Assembly (NCBI RefSeq): GCF_001619615.1
Contig: NZ_LQQP01000012.1
Location: 248,001 to 312,000 of the forward strand
DNA length: 64,000 nt
Reading direction: 5' to 3'
Source: Microbacterium sp. T32
GTDB taxonomy: Bacteria > Actinomycetota > Actinomycetes > Actinomycetales > Microbacteriaceae
Shown: piece after piece, positions 1 through 7,769 of the stretch
How the letters are laid out: every line of letters begins with the position of its first letter
Position numbering within the stretch: the stretch's first letter is position 1
Translations under genes and position numbers: made by a program
Notes under the pieces: model-generated
The model's input: the letters and a program-made list of their open reading frames with translations, nothing else
The model's database searches: none
Told to the model about the DNA's origin: nothing

Positions 1-252
1 CCGCAACCCCGCTGCGCGACGCAGGATCCCGAGAAGTACACCGGCGACGTGCCGCCCACCCGCGCCGAGGCGCGCCGGCTGTGTGAGGGAATGAAGCCGT
101 CGGAGAAGTGCGACCTGTTCGAGCTCTGCCGAAGGAGCGCCCTCCACGAGAAGCCGAAGTGGGGCGTTCACGGCGGCATTGTGTGGGACAACGGGCGCCA
201 GCTTCACCTTCGCCGAAAACTTCCCGCAGAAAGCCTTGACCTCGCCGCTTAG
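1..252 (+). CDS. WhiB-like iron-sulfur regulator, 5' end cut by window
   Basis: The reading frame is open from base 1, so the start lies outside the window. It shows a cysteine at codon 5, then three more (in RLCEGMKPSEKCDLFELC) followed by KWGVHGGIVW. Four cysteines followed by a G-V-x-G-G turn are the hallmark of the WhiB family, which binds a 4Fe-4S cluster and acts with sigma factor in actinobacteria and their phages. The spacing here, C-x8-C-x5-C, differs from the usual C-x2-C-x5-C, and H replaces W in the turn. It may therefore be a divergent or modified member. It is the first visible gene of the rightward early arm. Confidence 0.6.
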   Translation, partial: PQPRCATQDPEKYTGDVPPTRAEARRLCEGMKPSEKCDLFELCRRSALHEKPKWGVHGGIVWDNGRQLHLRRKLPAESLDLAA

Positions 253-315
253 ACACGTATATGGTCAAACCATCACCAAATACGGTGCTAATCCCCCAAG
301 GTGAAGGAGTGACAA
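250..315 (+). promoter_or_regulatory. Probable early promoter/operator region
   Basis: This AT-richer gap lies between the WhiB-like stop and the next gene. It holds a TAGACA box at 250-255, a short inverted repeat ATGGT/ACCAT near 261-273, and CGGTGCTAATCC at 283-294. The last shares GTGCTAATC with the operator-like motif found elsewhere in the prophage. The ribosome-binding site AAGGAG sits just before the start at 316. The assignment of -10 and -35 boxes is uncertain. Confidence 0.4.
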
Positions 316-441
316 ATGAGCAAGACAGGTGGCCCCTCCAGGAGGAGGAAGGGCGCGAGCAAGCGCCCGACCGGCGTCGCCAACCGCGACACCAAGATCC
401 ACGCCCACCCCAAGTACAAGGAGCGCAGATGGACACGCTGA
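316..441 (+). CDS. Small basic phage protein, 41 aa
   Basis: It starts at ATG 316, preceded at good spacing by AAGGAG (304-309), and ends inside the start of the next gene, so the two are translationally coupled. The product is rich in Lys and Arg (a KTGGPSRRRKGASKR stretch near the N-terminus) and has no cysteine. It resembles the short basic proteins that often precede phage recombination genes, possibly nucleic-acid binding. No family is recognised. Confidence 0.6.
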   Translation: MSKTGGPSRRRKGASKRPTGVANRDTKIHAHPKYKERRWTR

Positions 442-1448
442 CCAGCCCCCCGGCGCGTTCCACGGACAGAGCGCTCACCGATCAGGACGTGCGCTACCTC
501 ACCGTCCAGATGATCAACGCCGAGACCGAGCGCGACCGCCAGGTCCAGCTCGGAGCCTCGAACATCTCCAACCCCTGCGACAACTGCCTGGCAGCCGAAT
601 TCGCCGGACACGATCGCAGTTCCGAGTTCCGGGAGCGCCCCTACTTCGGGCGCTCCCTCGGAACCCTCGCGCACAAGGGCATGGAGGAGCGCCTCCCCAT
701 CGCGCGCCGGCTCTACCCCGGCGCACGTGCCGAGAACGCGGTGGTCTGCGGCATCGCCCCCGGATACGGGCCCATCCCCGGCCACTTCGACCTCGCACCC
801 ACGGGTGCCCACGTCCTCGACTGGAAGTTCCTCAAGCGCCAGCAGGCACTCGTCATGATCGACTTCCGCGAGATCCAGGCGGGCCGCGAGCCCATCTACG
901 GCCGCCGCCACAAGGAGATCGAGCGCGCGGGGGAGTGGGTCCACCTCGAGCTGGATCCCAAGAAGGGTCCGCAGTGGGTGAAGGTCACCCGCCGCGCTGC
1001 GAGCACCGAGCTGTCCGAGCGCGACTACAGCGAGCTGCTCCTCGAGGTGGAGCACACCTACCAGCACTACTACGGCCAGAACGTGCTCTACCAGCGCGGC
1101 ATCGGCGCACGCCGAGGATCCGTCGTCGTCATCAGCCGCGACGGAACCGGGTTCTTCGACAACCCCCAGTACGACCGGTACGACGACCCCACCGCCGTCC
1201 ACGACATCAACGTCTTCTCGTTCGCCTACGACGGCGACTACGCCGACGCCCTCCTGCAGCGCGCCGGCGACATCTTCCAGCTCGTCCAGGCAGGCAAGCC
1301 GGTTCACGAGTTCAGCTCGGCGCCGCACTGCAAGTTCTGCAAGGCGGCGACCCAGGATCTCAACCGGATGCCGGACCTCGACTTCGTCGACGTCTTCGGT
1401 GCCCCCGTCGACGTCCCCGAGGAGGTCGTCGCACAACTCGTCGCCTGA
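429..1448 (+). CDS. Cas4-like PD-(D/E)XK exonuclease with Fe-S cysteines
   Basis: The start chosen is ATG 429 (339 aa), with AAGGAG at 418-423; an upstream in-frame codon at 261 has no such site. Residues NPCDNC near 50 and HCKFCK near 310 supply four cysteines for an Fe-S cluster. Nuclease motifs follow the Cas4/AddB pattern: GTLAHKG (His near 82), GHFD (Asp near 121) and VLDWK (Asp near 131, Lys near 133). Phage Cas4-like proteins act on DNA ends in recombination or replication. No cas1, cas2 or CRISPR array is near, and the next genes are an annealing-type ATPase and an SSB-like protein. A recombination role is therefore the better inference. Confidence 0.8.
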   Translation: MDTLTSPPARSTDRALTDQDVRYLTVQMINAETERDRQVQLGASNISNPCDNCLAAEFAGHDRSSEFRERPYFGRSLGTLAHKGMEERLPIARRLYPGARAENAVVCGIAPGYGPIPGHFDLAPTGAHVLDWKFLKRQQALVMIDFREIQAGREPIYGRRHKEIERAGEWVHLELDPKKGPQWVKVTRRAASTELSERDYSELLLEVEHTYQHYYGQNVLYQRGIGARRGSVVVISRDGTGFFDNPQYDRYDDPTAVHDINVFSFAYDGDYADALLQRAGDIFQLVQAGKPVHEFSSAPHCKFCKAATQDLNRMPDLDFVDVFGAPVDVPEEVVAQLVA

Positions 1449-1449
1449 C

Positions 1450-1511
1450 GCACGCATTTTGCGTGCAAACCGCCCATAGACTTCCCGCCCACGGAGAGAG
1501 GAACTCCCACC
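1450..1511 (+). promoter_or_regulatory. Promoter with overlapping operator motif before the Sak4-like gene
   Basis: The 63-bp gap has an inverted repeat GCACGC-ATTTT-GCGTGC (1450-1466) whose right side forms TTTTGCGTGCAAA (1457-1469). A TAGACT -10 box follows at 1477-1482, then a GAGAGAGG ribosome-binding site (1494-1501) before ATG 1512. Operator followed by TAGACT repeats the layout seen at 27231-27260, which suggests control by the same phage repressor. Confidence 0.55.
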
Positions 1512-2411
1512 ATGACCGAAAACGTCACCCAGCTTCCGGTGCCCATCTGGGCCGCCGACGTCGCCGCCACCGAGGACTTCGGTGAGCCCGGCTCCATCCT
1601 GATCCACGCCGAGCCCGGCCGAGGTAAGTCGCGAGCCGCACTCACGATCGCCAAGGTCCGCGGTTTCGAGCGCGTCGCTGTGCTCGACATCGACAACGGA
1701 ACCGAGGTGCTGCTCAACGACCCGGAGCTGCGCCAGAAGTACGCGCAGGGCCTCATCACGATCATCAAGATCGACAAGACCAAGCCGGACGCGTTCGTGA
1801 AGTTCCACAACTACTTCTGGGACATCATCAACAACGGCAAGGCGTACGGATTCAACGCCTTCATCATCGACACCGCCGATGTCGCCCAAGAGGTCGCCGC
1901 CGAGTGGTACCTCGCGAACACCATGAACGACTCCGGCACCGCACTGGACAGCCGCGCCGCGTGGGGCAAGGTCTCCGAGTGGACCTCGAAGATGCTCTGG
2001 GCGCTGCAGAACCACCCCACCATGCTCGGCATCACCGTCAACCACACCAAGGTCGACGAGAAGGAGGCCAAGAAGACCGGCGTCTCCACCCTCAAGCCGA
2101 AGTACGCCGGATCCGTCAAGGACACCGCCGCAGGCATCCCGTCGATCGTGATCTACATGACGAAGGAGACCACCGAGGACGGGCGCACGAACATCATCGC
2201 CGACATGGGAGGCGACGCCGGTGCGATCTCGAAGCAGCGGTACAGCTCCTTCCTCCCGAACCGCCTCGAGAACTTCTCGATGCCCCTGCTGTACGGCCTC
2301 ATCCGCGGCGAGATCACCCTCGACGCGTCGCCGGCCATCCCGACCATCCAGACCGACATCGCCGCAGCCGCGGCCCAGACCCAGCCGACCGCACTCGCGG
2401 CCACGGCCTGA
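1512..2411 (+). CDS. RecA-family AAA ATPase, Sak4-like
   Basis: The 299-residue protein has a Walker A motif AEPGRGKS near residue 40, an aspartate-rich strand VAVLDIDNGT, and a Walker B-like strand AFIIDTAD near 120. This is the compact RecA/RAD51-type ATPase core found in many actinobacterial phages and called Sak4 or simply AAA ATPase. Members promote strand annealing or recombination with a phage SSB. Its position between a Cas4-like nuclease and an SSB-like gene supports that role. The C-terminus is Ala-rich and probably disordered. Confidence 0.8.
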   Translation: MTENVTQLPVPIWAADVAATEDFGEPGSILIHAEPGRGKSRAALTIAKVRGFERVAVLDIDNGTEVLLNDPELRQKYAQGLITIIKIDKTKPDAFVKFHNYFWDIINNGKAYGFNAFIIDTADVAQEVAAEWYLANTMNDSGTALDSRAAWGKVSEWTSKMLWALQNHPTMLGITVNHTKVDEKEAKKTGVSTLKPKYAGSVKDTAAGIPSIVIYMTKETTEDGRTNIIADMGGDAGAISKQRYSSFLPNRLENFSMPLLYGLIRGEITLDASPAIPTIQTDIAAAAAQTQPTALAATA

Positions 2412-2433
2412 ACCCAGAGAGAGGAACCGAGCC

Positions 2434-3423
2434 ATGAGCTTCACCCCCGAGATCGACGACTACGCAGCCCAGGCCGCCGAAAAGGCCGCCGAGGCGCTGC
2501 CCTCCGGCGACTTCCCGCCCGTTCCGAAGGGCGCCTACCAGGCGATCATCCTGGAGAACAAGGGCGTCGAGGAGCTGACCAAGGACCCGACCAACCGCAA
2601 CTACGGCAAGAAGGTCGTCAAGCTGCACGTCCAGGTCGACCAGAACAGCCCCACCGCCGCGGGTCGCCACTACTTCGTGCGCGTCCCGCTGTTCTCGCGC
2701 TTCGCGCCCAACCCCAACGCGAAGAACGACGAGTCGAAGACCATCGGCGCGCCCGCCCGCATGTTCTTCAACTTCTTCCAGAACGTCATGGGCGTTCCCC
2801 TCGCCGACATCCTCGCGAAGAAGCCGCTCCCCTCGAACGTGGAAGGCCGACGCCTGACGATCATCCTCGGCGCCCCGAAGGCGCCCGACCAGCACAACGC
2901 GCTCGGCTCGAACGAGATCGACGGCGTCGACGCGCCGCAGGACGACTTCGCGAACACCCCGACGCTGCTGCCCGGGGCGACCGTCGCGCCCTGGCTCACG
3001 CCCGAGGGCGGTCTGAACCCGAGCTGGACGCCCCCCGTGCAGGGCGGCGGCGTCCCCGGCATCGGTGGCGGCGTGCCGCAGCTCCCGGGTGCGGGCGTGC
3101 CTGGCATCGGTGGCGGCGTTCCGCAGCTCCCGGGTGCGGGCGTGCCGCAGGTCGCCCCGCTGCAGACCGGCTACGCTCCGCAGCCCGGCGGCGTCCCCGC
3201 CTACGCCGGCGTCGCGCCCACCGGACACCAGGCCGCCCCTCCCGCCGGGTACGCCGCCGGCGGATCCTTCCCCGGGCACGTCGTCCCGCAGGACACACCG
3301 CAGGCCCCCGGCACGCCCCTCGCCCAGCCCGCACAGGTCCAGGTGCCGAGCACCGTCCCCGCCGCGTGGGCCGGACCGGCCGCCAGCGCCGCCCAGGCCG
3401 CCGTCGCCGGAACGGGGTACTGA
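2434..3423 (+). CDS. Probable phage single-strand DNA-binding protein with Gly/Pro-rich tail
   Basis: ATG 2434 follows GAGAGAGG. Residues 1-170 form a folded, mixed-charge domain (YQAIILENKGVE, KVVKLHVQV, RRLTIILGAPKA) compatible with an OB-fold but without a signature I can name. Residues 190-329 are low complexity, rich in Gly, Pro, Ala and Gln, with two perfect GVPGIGGGVPQLPGA repeats. Conserved core plus flexible tail, directly after a Sak4-like ATPase, is the usual layout of phage SSB analogues. The function is inferred from shape and position. The tail lacks the acidic DDDIPF-type tip of bacterial SSB and ends in AAVAGTGY. Confidence 0.5.
   Translation: MSFTPEIDDYAAQAAEKAAEALPSGDFPPVPKGAYQAIILENKGVEELTKDPTNRNYGKKVVKLHVQVDQNSPTAAGRHYFVRVPLFSRFAPNPNAKNDESKTIGAPARMFFNFFQNVMGVPLADILAKKPLPSNVEGRRLTIILGAPKAPDQHNALGSNEIDGVDAPQDDFANTPTLLPGATVAPWLTPEGGLNPSWTPPVQGGGVPGIGGGVPQLPGAGVPGIGGGVPQLPGAGVPQVAPLQTGYAPQPGGVPAYAGVAPTGHQAAPPAGYAAGGSFPGHVVPQDTPQAPGTPLAQPAQVQVPSTVPAAWAGPAASAAQAAVAGTGY
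3049..3138 (+). repeat. Two tandem 45-bp units inside the SSB-like gene
   Basis: The units 3049-3093 and 3094-3138 encode the same 15 residues, with a few silent changes, and a partial third unit follows. In-frame repeats of this kind lengthen a flexible linker and can change copy number by slippage. Confidence 0.8.
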
Positions 3424-3426
3424 GCC

Positions 3427-3585
3427 ATGGGCACCCCGATCCTCGAGTTCCTGGCATCCCTCCTCATCGAGGGCGAGCACGACGGCGGCTACGTCGTCGA
3501 CCGCGCGCCCGAGATCACCGACGAGGGGGAGCTCCTCGTCACCGTGAACGGCGCGGACTACGCGATCAAGGCGGAGGCATTCTGA
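3427..3585 (+). CDS. Small acidic phage protein, 52 aa
   Basis: It starts four bases after the SSB-like stop and ends overlapping the next ATG (TGATG). The product is acidic, with a hydrophobic start (MGTPILEFLASLLIEG) and a second half that reads as short strands (GELLVTVNGADYAIKAEAF). No family is recognised. Tight coupling on both sides supports a real gene in the replication operon. Confidence 0.6.
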   Translation: MGTPILEFLASLLIEGEHDGGYVVDRAPEITDEGELLVTVNGADYAIKAEAF

Positions 3586-3734
3586 TGGCCACCGGATGCG
3601 TCAAGATCACCGGCTACCTCACACCCGACGACGACGAGCTCGACGACAACGGGGACCTGACCTCCGAGGCGTGGGAGAAGTACGCCGAGCACTTCCTCGA
3701 TCTCGAGGACTTCACCTCCGAACCGGAGGACTGA
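3585..3734 (+). CDS. Small acidic phage protein, 49 aa
   Basis: ATG 3585 overlaps the stop of the preceding gene. The product is strongly acidic (PDDDELDDNGD and DLEDFTSEPED). It shows no motif that I can assign. Small acidic proteins in phage early operons often bind or mimic nucleic acid, but nothing here proves that. Confidence 0.55.
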   Translation: MATGCVKITGYLTPDDDELDDNGDLTSEAWEKYAEHFLDLEDFTSEPED

Positions 3735-3741
3735 TCCACCC

Positions 3742-3767
3742 GGGCGGGGAGCTCCCACTCCCCGCCC
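3742..3767 (+). terminator. Strong GC hairpin after the small acidic genes
   Basis: GGGCGGGGAG (3742-3751) pairs with CTCCCCGCCC (3758-3767) around a 6-base loop. No T tract follows, so it may terminate or process the transcript rather than act as a classical terminator. A second hairpin, GGCAAC-GCG-GTTGCC, follows at 3778-3792. Confidence 0.5.
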
Positions 3768-3813
3768 ACCCCGGGCCGGCAACGCGGTTGCCCGAATCGG
3801 AGTAGCGCACGGG

Positions 3814-3883
3814 CGATCCAGCCCACATCATTGGGTGCGCTCTGCTCCTCGGTCTGGAGGTTCGACTCCTCCCTGGTCCACCA
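3814..3883 (+). other. tRNA-like remnant with intact T arm, acceptor 3' strand and CCA
   Basis: GGAGG-TTCGACT-CCTCC (3856-3872) is a perfect T arm. It is followed by CTGGTCC, a discriminator A and an encoded CCA (3873-3883). A D-arm-like CAC-loop-GTG lies near 3823-3836. GATCCAG upstream pairs with only five of the seven acceptor bases. GGGCCGG at 3773-3779 would pair fully but makes the RNA 111 bases long. No proper anticodon arm fits. A decayed tRNA or a captured tRNA 3' end is the best reading. Confidence 0.35.
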
Positions 3884-3922
3884 CCCCATATCCACCCCAC
3901 CAGCCAGGAGGCGACGAACTAC

Positions 3923-6520
3923 GTGACGGGCTTCAACACGGTCGCCGACCTCTACCTCGAGCGCGGCTTCCTGCCGATGCCAGTGCGCGCGAAGCGACCG
4001 GTCCCGGTCGGCGCCACCGGCCGCAACGGCACCGTCACACCGGAGAAGGTCGCCGACTGGGCCGCGAACGGCTTCCGCTTCCAAGAGGACGGAGAGTGGT
4101 ACACCCAGCCCGCCGAGACCGCGAATACGGCGCTGCGCGCTGGCCCTCTCGAGGTCCGCCTCGACGTCGACGCGTACGGCGACAAGCAGGGCGACCTGCA
4201 GCTCACCGAGCTGGAGGCGAAGCTCGGCCCACTGCCGCTCACTCCGTCTTCCACATCGCGCGGTGCCGACTCGCCCGCGCGCCAATACTTCTTCCTCCTG
4301 CACGAGCCGATCGAACTGGTCGGCAAGGCCGCGGACGACATCGACATCATCCAGGCACGCCACCGCTACAGCCTGGTCTGGCCCTCCACGAACCCCGACG
4401 CCGACGGCGCGCCCTACGCCTGGTACGACGCCGAGGGCGCGCCGATGGATGGGCCGCCCGACATCGACGACCTCGAGTACCTCCCCGAGGCCTGGGTCGA
4501 CTACTTCCGCCTCCCTGACGCCGAACACTCTCACGGGTCGCGGCAATGGGACGGGGAGATCCCCGCCGTGGCATCCGCCGACGAGGAACGCAAATTGCGT
4601 GCAATCGTCTCGATGCTGCAGGAACTACCCGACGTTCACACCCCGGGATCCGGCTGGCATGACACCGTCGTCCGTGCCGCCGGCTGGCTCGCCCGCATCG
4701 CCCGCTCCAACGCCTACGCCCTGACGTTCGACGGTGCCCGCGACCTGCTCTTCCAGCACACCCCGCTGGACGAGTCGCAGGGCGGCGCATCCGACCTCGA
4801 GGTCCAGTGGCAGTCGATGGTCCGCGCGACGGAGGGGCAGTACGAAGAGCCCCCGACGGTCACGCGTCCGCTGCTCGAGTGGACCGGCTTCCCCATGCAG
4901 ATGCCCTACCCGGCGATCGACGGGCACCCGTTCGTCGCCGTCTGGGCGCACACCCCCGAGCCGCACCTCGCGCCCAGCCACCGCCGTGCGATGATGGACG
5001 CCCTGCTCGCCGCGGGCGTCAACGAGACGGAGGTCGCCACCCTCGTCTGGCACTCCGGCGCCGCCAAGGCCGCGCCCACAACGTTCGGCGGGATGGTCAT
5101 CGACGACCCCCACGGGAAGGCGCTCACCCTCGACGAGCTGTGGGCCGAGGTTGACGCAGCCAAGGCCGGCCCCGAACCCACCGAGTCCGCTCCGCCCGCC
5201 GTCGTCGAGATGCCCGTCGTCGCGGCACCCGCCCCGCGCCGCCTATCATTCCTCACGCCCGAGGAGCGCGAATGGGCCGAGGCGCGCGACTGGTTCGGCT
5301 CCCGATTCATCATCTGGGCACAGAAGACGTTCTCCACCGTCAACCTGCCGTACTACCGCATGAATCGGTGGGTCGTGCTCTCCATCGTCTTCGGCTCGAA
5401 GGGCGTCCTGCCGAAGAAGGGCGCCATGGACCGCCCCCTCAACCTCTACACATGCACCGTCGGACGCACCACCTCGGGCAAGTCGGAGGCCCTGCGCGCG
5501 ATCAAGCAGATCATGCGCGCCTACTACCTCGCGGCCGACAGCCCCGACATCGGCGGCAACCACACCAACGACTCCCTCCCCAAGACCCTCATCGAGCTCG
5601 ACGGCAAATCGACGTGGTTCAACCTCGACGAGGCGCACACCAAGATCCCGATCTGGCGACGCCCCGGCAATTTCAGCGAGCTGCCCGGCATCATCACAGC
5701 CGTCTACGACGGCGAGGTCGGCAAGGTGTTCCGCAACACCAACGCCGACATCTCCGGCAAAGACGCCCGCTCGTACCTCACCGTCTCGCTCATGGGCACC
5801 CCGCAGGGCATGGCCGATGTGATGGGCCCCGAGGACTGGGAATCGGGCTTCCTCAACCGCTTCGTCTGGGCGATCGGCGATGCACCCGATGACTCGATCG
5901 CGACGATGGCCGGCGACTGGGTCGGAGAGGACGACCTCGAGGACGACGAGGCCGTCAACAGCGGCAAGCAGATGTACCAGCAGTGGGCAGCCGAGTTCGG
6001 GTCCGCCGTGATGAAGGTCGCCCGGCAGGACAACAAGCCCGTACGGATGAAGATGCCGCGCGAGGTCATCGACAGGCACAAGACGTTCGTCGCCGACCTC
6101 GCCCGCATCGGCCACCACGGCCCCTACGCTGACAGGCTCAGGCCCACCTTCCGACGCCTCAATGAGACGATCCTCCGCTGCGCCGCCCTCGTCGCCCTCT
6201 CAAGCGGCCGCGCGCGCATCGAGATCGGCGACCTGCTCGTCGCCCTCGAACAGGCGGAGGAGTGGGCGACCAACATCCTCACCATGGTCGAAGCCACGGA
6301 CGAGAGCTTCCGCACCCGCGAGGTCAACATGATCGAGCGCGCCGTGCTCGACAACGGGGGCGTCATGCTCCTCCAGCAGATCCACGGCCTCCCGCGCTTC
6401 CGCAACCGAAGGCGCGACGTACTCGACCTCATCGAGGAACTCATCGCGCAGGGACGCGCGACATGGATGGACGGAACGAAGACGACCCTCATCGCGAAAG
6501 GAGTGGTGACCGGTGGCTAA
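3923..6520 (+). CDS. Bifunctional primase-polymerase/helicase-like replication protein
   Basis: This 865-residue protein starts at GTG 3923 after GGAGG (3907-3911). The N-terminal 200 residues match the prim-pol fold: ADLYLERGFLPMPV, acidic VRLDVDAYGDK and STSRG followed by a hydrophobic strand. The middle and C-terminal part has a Walker A GRTTSGKS near 515 and a Walker B-like WFNLDEAH near 572, as in DUF3987/helicase-type primases. It would make primers and unwind DNA at the phage origin. It is the largest early gene and is preceded by a 188-bp gap with hairpins. The next gene starts eight bases inside its 3' end. Confidence 0.8.
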   Translation: MTGFNTVADLYLERGFLPMPVRAKRPVPVGATGRNGTVTPEKVADWAANGFRFQEDGEWYTQPAETANTALRAGPLEVRLDVDAYGDKQGDLQLTELEAKLGPLPLTPSSTSRGADSPARQYFFLLHEPIELVGKAADDIDIIQARHRYSLVWPSTNPDADGAPYAWYDAEGAPMDGPPDIDDLEYLPEAWVDYFRLPDAEHSHGSRQWDGEIPAVASADEERKLRAIVSMLQELPDVHTPGSGWHDTVVRAAGWLARIARSNAYALTFDGARDLLFQHTPLDESQGGASDLEVQWQSMVRATEGQYEEPPTVTRPLLEWTGFPMQMPYPAIDGHPFVAVWAHTPEPHLAPSHRRAMMDALLAAGVNETEVATLVWHSGAAKAAPTTFGGMVIDDPHGKALTLDELWAEVDAAKAGPEPTESAPPAVVEMPVVAAPAPRRLSFLTPEEREWAEARDWFGSRFIIWAQKTFSTVNLPYYRMNRWVVLSIVFGSKGVLPKKGAMDRPLNLYTCTVGRTTSGKSEALRAIKQIMRAYYLAADSPDIGGNHTNDSLPKTLIELDGKSTWFNLDEAHTKIPIWRRPGNFSELPGIITAVYDGEVGKVFRNTNADISGKDARSYLTVSLMGTPQGMADVMGPEDWESGFLNRFVWAIGDAPDDSIATMAGDWVGEDDLEDDEAVNSGKQMYQQWAAEFGSAVMKVARQDNKPVRMKMPREVIDRHKTFVADLARIGHHGPYADRLRPTFRRLNETILRCAALVALSSGRARIEIGDLLVALEQAEEWATNILTMVEATDESFRTREVNMIERAVLDNGGVMLLQQIHGLPRFRNRRRDVLDLIEELIAQGRATWMDGTKTTLIAKGVVTGG
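4594..4605. promoter_or_regulatory. Operator-like motif copy inside the primase gene
   Basis: ATTGCGTGCAAT is a near-perfect palindrome that matches the motif found in prophage intergenic regions. Inside a coding sequence it could act as a stoperator that blocks elongation, or it could be chance. Confidence 0.35.
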
Positions 6521-6917
6521 TCACTGGAAGGCCGTGAAGCAGGCCGACGAGATCTACCACCGTGCCGACCGGCTGGACCCCGCTCGACGCGCTCGCGCGG
6601 TGGAACTGCTGGGCACGCACGGACTCTGGTCCCTCGCCCAGATCTCTGCGATCAGCGGCGCTCGCATGCACGAGGTCCGCCGGGTCGTCGTGAAAAAGGA
6701 CTCCACCGGTGGCCGATTCAACCCCGGCACTCTCCCGTGGATCCTCGAAGACTTCGCCCTGCGCGACCGCGGCGAGACCAACGACGTTCTCACCGCCCGC
6801 ATCGTCAACGCCGGCACCAGTGAGCTCATGCTCGCCCGCCTCCTCGACGTCTCCGTCGCATCCATCCGCTCCCAAGTCCGCCGCGGCCGCGCACGCATCG
6901 AGGTCGGCAATGTCTGA
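6513..6917 (+). CDS. Helix-turn-helix DNA-binding protein, 134 aa
   Basis: GTG 6513 follows AAAGGAG and overlaps the end of the primase gene. Two helix-turn-helix-like stretches can be seen: SLAQISAISGARMHEVRRVV near residue 45 and ELMLARLLDVSVASIRSQV near residue 105. The second resembles the sigma-region-4 or resolvase-type recognition helix and is followed by basic residues RRGRARI. It is probably a phage transcription regulator of the early operon. The target is unknown. Confidence 0.6.
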   Translation: MANHWKAVKQADEIYHRADRLDPARRARAVELLGTHGLWSLAQISAISGARMHEVRRVVVKKDSTGGRFNPGTLPWILEDFALRDRGETNDVLTARIVNAGTSELMLARLLDVSVASIRSQVRRGRARIEVGNV

Positions 6918-7296
6918 GGTCCGACCGCTCCCGATCTTTCCCCCGGTGTGGGTCGAGGGGCGCGACGCACTGCTGCGCGAGGCGAAGGCCTCACTCAACC
7001 TGCCGTTCAAGATCCTGCCGTCGCCGGCGGCCGCCGCTGGGCCCGCGCGCGTGCTGGCGTTCGGCGCTGTGCCGGACTTCATGTGCGAGTTCGTCTACAT
7101 CCGTCCCGAGAACGTCGATCGGCTGGAGTCGGTGCGAGGAGCCCTGGAAGCCTGCCTCACCGCGCCGTCGACGCATCCGGGCGTCGTCACCGAGGAGCGG
7201 TGGTTGAGCGCTGTGATGGGCGCTGAGGTGCGGCTGGTGGCCATCGAGCCGCTCGTCAAGGAGCCCACTCCGGCTCCGTCGGTGAGGTTCTATTGA
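6910..7296 (+). CDS. Phage protein of unknown function, 128 aa
   Basis: ATG 6910 overlaps the preceding stop by eight bases. The product is a compact globular-looking protein (FKILPSPAAAAGPARVLAF, MCEFVYIRPENVDRLESV) with no recognisable motif. It is translationally coupled on both sides; the following HNH gene starts on TTG overlapping its stop. Confidence 0.6.
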   Translation: MSEVRPLPIFPPVWVEGRDALLREAKASLNLPFKILPSPAAAAGPARVLAFGAVPDFMCEFVYIRPENVDRLESVRGALEACLTAPSTHPGVVTEERWLSAVMGAEVRLVAIEPLVKEPTPAPSVRFY

Positions 7297-7769
7297 ACGA
7301 GCTGTGGCGCCCCGTTGACGGGTATGTCGGGGCATACGAAGTGTCGAGCGAAGGTCGCGTCCGCTCGCTGGACCGCCGTGCCATTAATGGGCGCCGGCTC
7401 GCCGGCAGGATTTTGGCGCAGTCGATCCGCAAGAAGGATGGGTACCACCAAGTCAGCCTCACCGCAGATGGTCATCAACGAAGCCGACTAGTGCACGTCT
7501 TGGTCCTTGAGGCGTTCGTTGGTGCGCGTCCCGAGGGGCTCGACGCGTGTCATAACGACGGCAACCCGTCGAAGAACACCCCGGGCAATCTGCGCTGGGA
7601 CACGCGCAGCGCCAACGTTCTCGATCAGGTCACTCACGGCACCAACGTGAACGCAGCCAAGGTGCGTTGCAAGCATGGCCACGAGTTCACGGAGTCGAAT
7701 ACCTACGTCTGGCGAGGCTGGCGCATGTGTCGGACATGTAGGCGAAACGCTGACGGGAGGCGAAAGTGA
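7293..7769 (+). CDS. NUMOD4-HNH homing endonuclease, copy 1
   Basis: The 158-residue protein begins with a NUMOD4 module (WRPVDGYVGAYEVSSEGRVR), which positions the enzyme on DNA. An HNH nuclease core follows: HVLVLEAF, DACHNDGNPSKN and NLRWDTRSAN. It ends in a zinc-binding pair, RCKHGHEF and MCRTC. The TTG start overlaps the upstream stop, so it relies on coupling. It is clearly related to the gene at 8481. Free-standing HNH genes of this type move between phage genomes. Confidence 0.85.
   Translation: MNELWRPVDGYVGAYEVSSEGRVRSLDRRAINGRRLAGRILAQSIRKKDGYHQVSLTADGHQRSRLVHVLVLEAFVGARPEGLDACHNDGNPSKNTPGNLRWDTRSANVLDQVTHGTNVNAAKVRCKHGHEFTESNTYVWRGWRMCRTCRRNADGRRK

Noticed and set aside
429..1448. 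Cas4-like gene as part of a CRISPR-Cas system
   Set aside because: No cas1, cas2, effector or array is near; the neighbours are phage recombination genes.
288..2444. 718-codon open frame on the - strand opposite the Cas4-like and Sak4-like genes
   Set aside because: Composition is repetitive Gly/Arg/Val/Asp, and it lies opposite clear coding genes. It is a high-GC antisense shadow.
3773..3883. Complete tRNA gene
   Set aside because: A full acceptor pairing needs 111 bases and no anticodon arm can be drawn; kept only as a remnant.
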